This document shows, one piece after another, positions 61,787-64,000 of a stretch of DNA of 64,000 nucleotides. Positions within the stretch are counted from its first letter, which is position 1; each line of letters begins with the position of its first letter. A model generated the notes under the pieces. The model was given only the letters and a program-made list of their open reading frames with translations. It did no database searches and was not told where the DNA came from. Source of the DNA: Lachnospiraceae bacterium (GTDB lineage Bacteria > Bacillota > Clostridia > Lachnospirales > Lachnospiraceae); contig JAKSSD010000004.1 of NCBI GenBank assembly GCA_024403275.1, positions 1 to 64,000 on the forward strand. Direction: 5' to 3'. Made by a program: the position numbers and the translations under genes.

Positions 61787-62846
61787 GGAAGAATTGCTTG
61801 CCATAAGAGCAGAAAGATTAAATATAGAAAAATATAAGGAAGCCAAATTAAAATGGGATTCTTTAATGAAGCCAATAGATGGCTTTGGAGATTTCGAAGA
61901 ACTGATATGTCAGATTATTGCCATTAATGGGGATATAGATATAAAAAAAAGGGTAGCAATGGTATTTTGTTCAGACAATGGAATAGTTAATAGAGGCGTA
62001 TCTCAGTGTGGTAAGGAAATGACTGAGAAGGTGGCAGTTAGTCTTGGGAAAGGCATTAGTACTATTAATGTATTATCAAAAGCAGCAGGTGCTGATGTTT
62101 TAGCTATAGATGTGGGAATTGATTGTGAGAATACACCTTCTGGAGTCATTAATAAAAAGATTAAAAGAGGCACTAATGATTTCTTAAATACTGAGGCTAT
62201 GACTACATACGATACAATTGCCGCAATAAATGTTGGTATAGAGATGGTTAAATATGCCAAGGATAAGGGCTATAGAATAATTGCCACAGGAGAAATGGGA
62301 ATTGGTAATACTACAAGCTCCACAGCGCTTCTTTGTGCATTATCAAAGCTTGATAGCGATTGTTTAACTGGAAGAGGCGCAGGACTTAATGATAAGGGCT
62401 TAGAGATAAAAAGAGCAGTTATTAAAGATGCTATTAATAAATATAATAAAGAATTTGAGGATGATAGAGAAAGAAGCTTATATCTATTATCTGCTCTTGG
62501 TGGCTTTGATATAGCGGCTCTTGCAGGTGTCTTTATTGGTGGAGCTATATATCAAATTCCTATAGTTATAGATGGATTAATTGCTGCCACAGGAGCAGTA
62601 GTTGCCAAGAGATTAATTGAAGAAAGTAAGGATTATATGATTGCCTCACATTGTTCAAGAGAAGGAGCAATGGATTATGCATTAAAGGAACTTGGATTAA
62701 AAGCATATATTCATGGAAATATGGCATTAGGTGAAGCAACAGGAGCAGTAATGTTATTTCCACTTCTTGATGTGATGGCAGAATATTATAAAGCGGGTAC
62801 ATCATTTTCTGATTGCAATACTGAAAACTATGAGAGGTTTAACTAA
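61779..62846 (+). CDS. cobT: Nicotinate-nucleotide--dimethylbenzimidazole phosphoribosyltransferase
   Basis: Activates the lower-ligand base (such as 5,6-dimethylbenzimidazole) by transferring phosphoribose from nicotinate mononucleotide, giving alpha-ribazole phosphate. 355 residues with [49 protein letters not shown] and [11 protein letters not shown], whose Glu is the catalytic base position. Overlaps the ATPase-CobQ gene by 8 nt and cobU by 1 nt, so the late B12 genes are tightly coupled. No base-synthesis gene (bza/blu) is in the window, so the ligand base may be scavenged. Confidence 0.95.
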   Translation: MTKEELLAIRAERLNIEKYKEAKLKWDSLMKPIDGFGDFEELICQIIAINGDIDIKKRVAMVFCSDNGIVNRGVSQCGKEMTEKVAVSLGKGISTINVLSKAAGADVLAIDVGIDCENTPSGVINKKIKRGTNDFLNTEAMTTYDTIAAINVGIEMVKYAKDKGYRIIATGEMGIGNTTSSTALLCALSKLDSDCLTGRGAGLNDKGLEIKRAVIKDAINKYNKEFEDDRERSLYLLSALGGFDIAALAGVFIGGAIYQIPIVIDGLIAATGAVVAKRLIEESKDYMIASHCSREGAMDYALKELGLKAYIHGNMALGEATGAVMLFPLLDVMAEYYKAGTSFSDCNTENYERFN

Positions 62847-63370
62847 TGAGGATTTTGATTATTGGAACACCTGATAGTGGCAAATCTTTGTTGGCTGAGA
62901 ATATCTGTGAAGAGATTTCAAAAGACCTAAATAAATATTATATAGCGACAATGATTCCCTTTGGTGAAGAGGGTATTAAAAGAGTAAAAAAGCATAGAGC
63001 TATGAGAGAAGGAAAAGGCTTTGTTACGATAGAATGTAGTGATAATATTCACTTGATTTATGAGCAAATAAAACCTGATTCTACAGTACTGCTTGAATGC
63101 TTATCTAACCTTGTTGGAAATGAGATGCATCACAAAAATGCCAGCTTAATAGATAGTGAATTAATTGAAAAGATAAAAAAAGATGTTTTAGGATTAACTT
63201 CTAAAAATCTTTTGATAGTATCAAATGAATTTGAAATAAAGGATTCTTTTGATGAGGATACAAAGAGATACTGTAAGCTTCTTCATATGGCCAATGAGTC
63301 ATTAAGAAAAGAAGTTGACAGGGTATATGAAATAATAAATGGAGAATGGAAAGAAATTGACAATCATTAG
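62846..63370 (+). CDS. cobU: Adenosylcobinamide kinase / phosphate guanylyltransferase (CobU-like)
   Basis: Phosphorylates adenosylcobinamide and then adds GMP to prepare it for lower-ligand attachment. 174 residues with the P-loop GTPDSGKS near 7-14 (usual form G-G-x-x-S-G-K-S), the guanylylation histidine in KKHRAMREGKGFVTIE (His near 50), LLECLSNLVGNEM and SNEFE. The altered first P-loop glycine and divergent C-terminal half make it a diverged member, but lysine, serine and histidine remain. Its stop lies inside cobS. Confidence 0.85.
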   Translation: MRILIIGTPDSGKSLLAENICEEISKDLNKYYIATMIPFGEEGIKRVKKHRAMREGKGFVTIECSDNIHLIYEQIKPDSTVLLECLSNLVGNEMHHKNASLIDSELIEKIKKDVLGLTSKNLLIVSNEFEIKDSFDEDTKRYCKLLHMANESLRKEVDRVYEIINGEWKEIDNH

Positions 63371-64000
63371 AAATATAATAGTTGCATTTTCGCTATATTC
63401 AAAAATTCCAATGCCAATTTTTACCTGGAGAGAAGAGGATATGAAGCATAATTTAATATTCCTTCCCTGGGTAGGTATAGTTATTGGACTTATAACAACA
63501 GGGCTATTTTTCCTTAAGGGATTATTTACTAATATTCCAATGATGGCCTGGGTGATTATTTATTCACTTATCCCAATAATAATTACTGGTGGCTTTCATC
63601 TTGATGGATTTATGGATACAGAGGATGCACTTAAATCATATAAATCAAAGGAAGAAAAATTAAAGATATTAAAGGATCCTCATATTGGAGCCTTTGCAAT
63701 AATTAATCTATTAGTATTTGCTGGTATTTGGCTTGCTTCAATGGCAGTGCTTACAGCTAATGGAAGTATAAGGGATTTTATCTTACTGTCTTTAATATTT
63801 GTGCTATCAAGATGCTTTAGTGGCATTACATCCATATCGTTTAAGAGAGCTAAAAATGAAGGAATGCTTGATATGGAAACAAAGAAGGCAGGCAAAATTG
63901 ATCTAGTATTTCTTATTATTCAGTTAGTTTTTGTATTAGCTTTTATGGTTTTTATTAATCCTTGTAAGGCAGCAGTTTTAATACTTATTTTAATACTTGT
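63339..64000 (+). CDS. cobS: Adenosylcobinamide-GDP ribazoletransferase CobS (3' end beyond window)
   Basis: Last step of cobalamin assembly: joins adenosylcobinamide-GDP with alpha-ribazole (phosphate) at the membrane. An open frame from ATG 63339 runs to the window edge without a stop (at least 220 codons). Motifs: AFSLYSKIPMP near 17, GGFHLDGFMDTEDAL near 89-103 (the metal-binding GGxHLDGxxDT motif) and LKDPHIGAFA near 117-126; several hydrophobic segments surround them. The start is uncertain: ATG 63339 overlaps cobU by 32 nt with a distant AGGG, and TTG 63357 with GGAAAG upstream is an alternative. Confidence 0.9.
   Translation, partial: MENGKKLTIIRNIIVAFSLYSKIPMPIFTWREEDMKHNLIFLPWVGIVIGLITTGLFFLKGLFTNIPMMAWVIIYSLIPIIITGGFHLDGFMDTEDALKSYKSKEEKLKILKDPHIGAFAIINLLVFAGIWLASMAVLTANGSIRDFILLSLIFVLSRCFSGITSISFKRAKNEGMLDMETKKAGKIDLVFLIIQLVFVLAFMVFINPCKAAVLILILIL

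Noticed and set aside
1..64000. Prophage, insertion sequence, toxin-antitoxin or defence island
   Set aside because: No integrase, transposase, terminal inverted repeats, phage structural genes, or recognisable toxin, restriction or CRISPR genes were seen on either strand.

Overview
The window is AT-rich, densely packed DNA from a low-GC Gram-positive bacterium. Gene order (rpmE-DUF1385-prmC-prfA; rimP-nusA-ylxR-ylxQ-infB-rbfA-nrnA; rel-MBL-hisS-aspS; priA-def-fmt-rsmB-rlmN-stp-pknB-rsgA-rpe), strong purine-rich ribosome binding sites, heavy AGA use for arginine and short intergenic gaps all point to Clostridia, most likely a gut or rumen Lachnospiraceae (Lachnospira / Butyrivibrio / Roseburia-like). 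That placement is inference from gene content and style, not from a marker search. No rRNA, tRNA, CRISPR array, prophage, transposase or insertion sequence was seen.

Layout. 1-8.1 kb: a small alarmone synthetase (minus strand), a peptidase-antiporter-flavin reductase group, a two-gene orphan operon with a consensus promoter, an acyl-CoA synthetase and, facing it, a DHH phosphoesterase. 8.3-14.4 kb: rho, rpmE, a DUF1385 membrane protein with a very long acidic tail, prmC and prfA. 14.4-17.5 kb: two diguanylate cyclases flanking a minus-strand AraC regulator. 17.6-25.2 kb: the nusA-infB operon ending in ribF, with no truB at its usual place. 25.2-29 kb: a Na/phosphate symporter, a FecR-like lipoprotein with a Glu-rich repeat tail, and a DUF4236 protein. 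29-35.7 kb: bifunctional Rel, an MBL hydrolase, hisS, aspS and a phosphopantetheinyl transferase. 35.8-44.1 kb: an EAL phosphodiesterase, a CNNM/CBS membrane protein, the SecDF fusion, recJ and a 1-phosphofructokinase. 44.1-54.7 kb: the priA-to-rpe translation, rRNA-modification and Ser/Thr-phosphorylation operon.

54.7-64 kb is the most distinctive region: a cobalamin locus. A Cys-rich small protein is followed by a cobalamin riboswitch with an extra structured segment and an intrinsic terminator. Next come a lipoprotein form of the CbiK cobaltochelatase, an unrecognised surface lipoprotein, a BtuF-like lipoprotein, a BtuC-like permease, and one polypeptide joining the BtuD-like transport ATPase to cobyric acid synthase (CobQ). 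CobT, CobU and CobS (cut by the window end) complete the set. Read together, this is a B12-repressed system that would capture corrinoids outside the cell, import them, and finish them into cobalamin (amidation, aminopropanol-phosphate/GMP activation, lower-ligand attachment). The transporter-ATPase/CobQ fusion and the exported chelatase are the best candidates here for something not well described.

Signalling themes recur: (p)ppGpp (RelQ and Rel), c-di-GMP (two cyclases, one EAL protein), and PASTA kinase/PP2C phosphorylation. Three DHH-family phosphoesterases (7.2, 23.3 and 41.3 kb) lie in the window.
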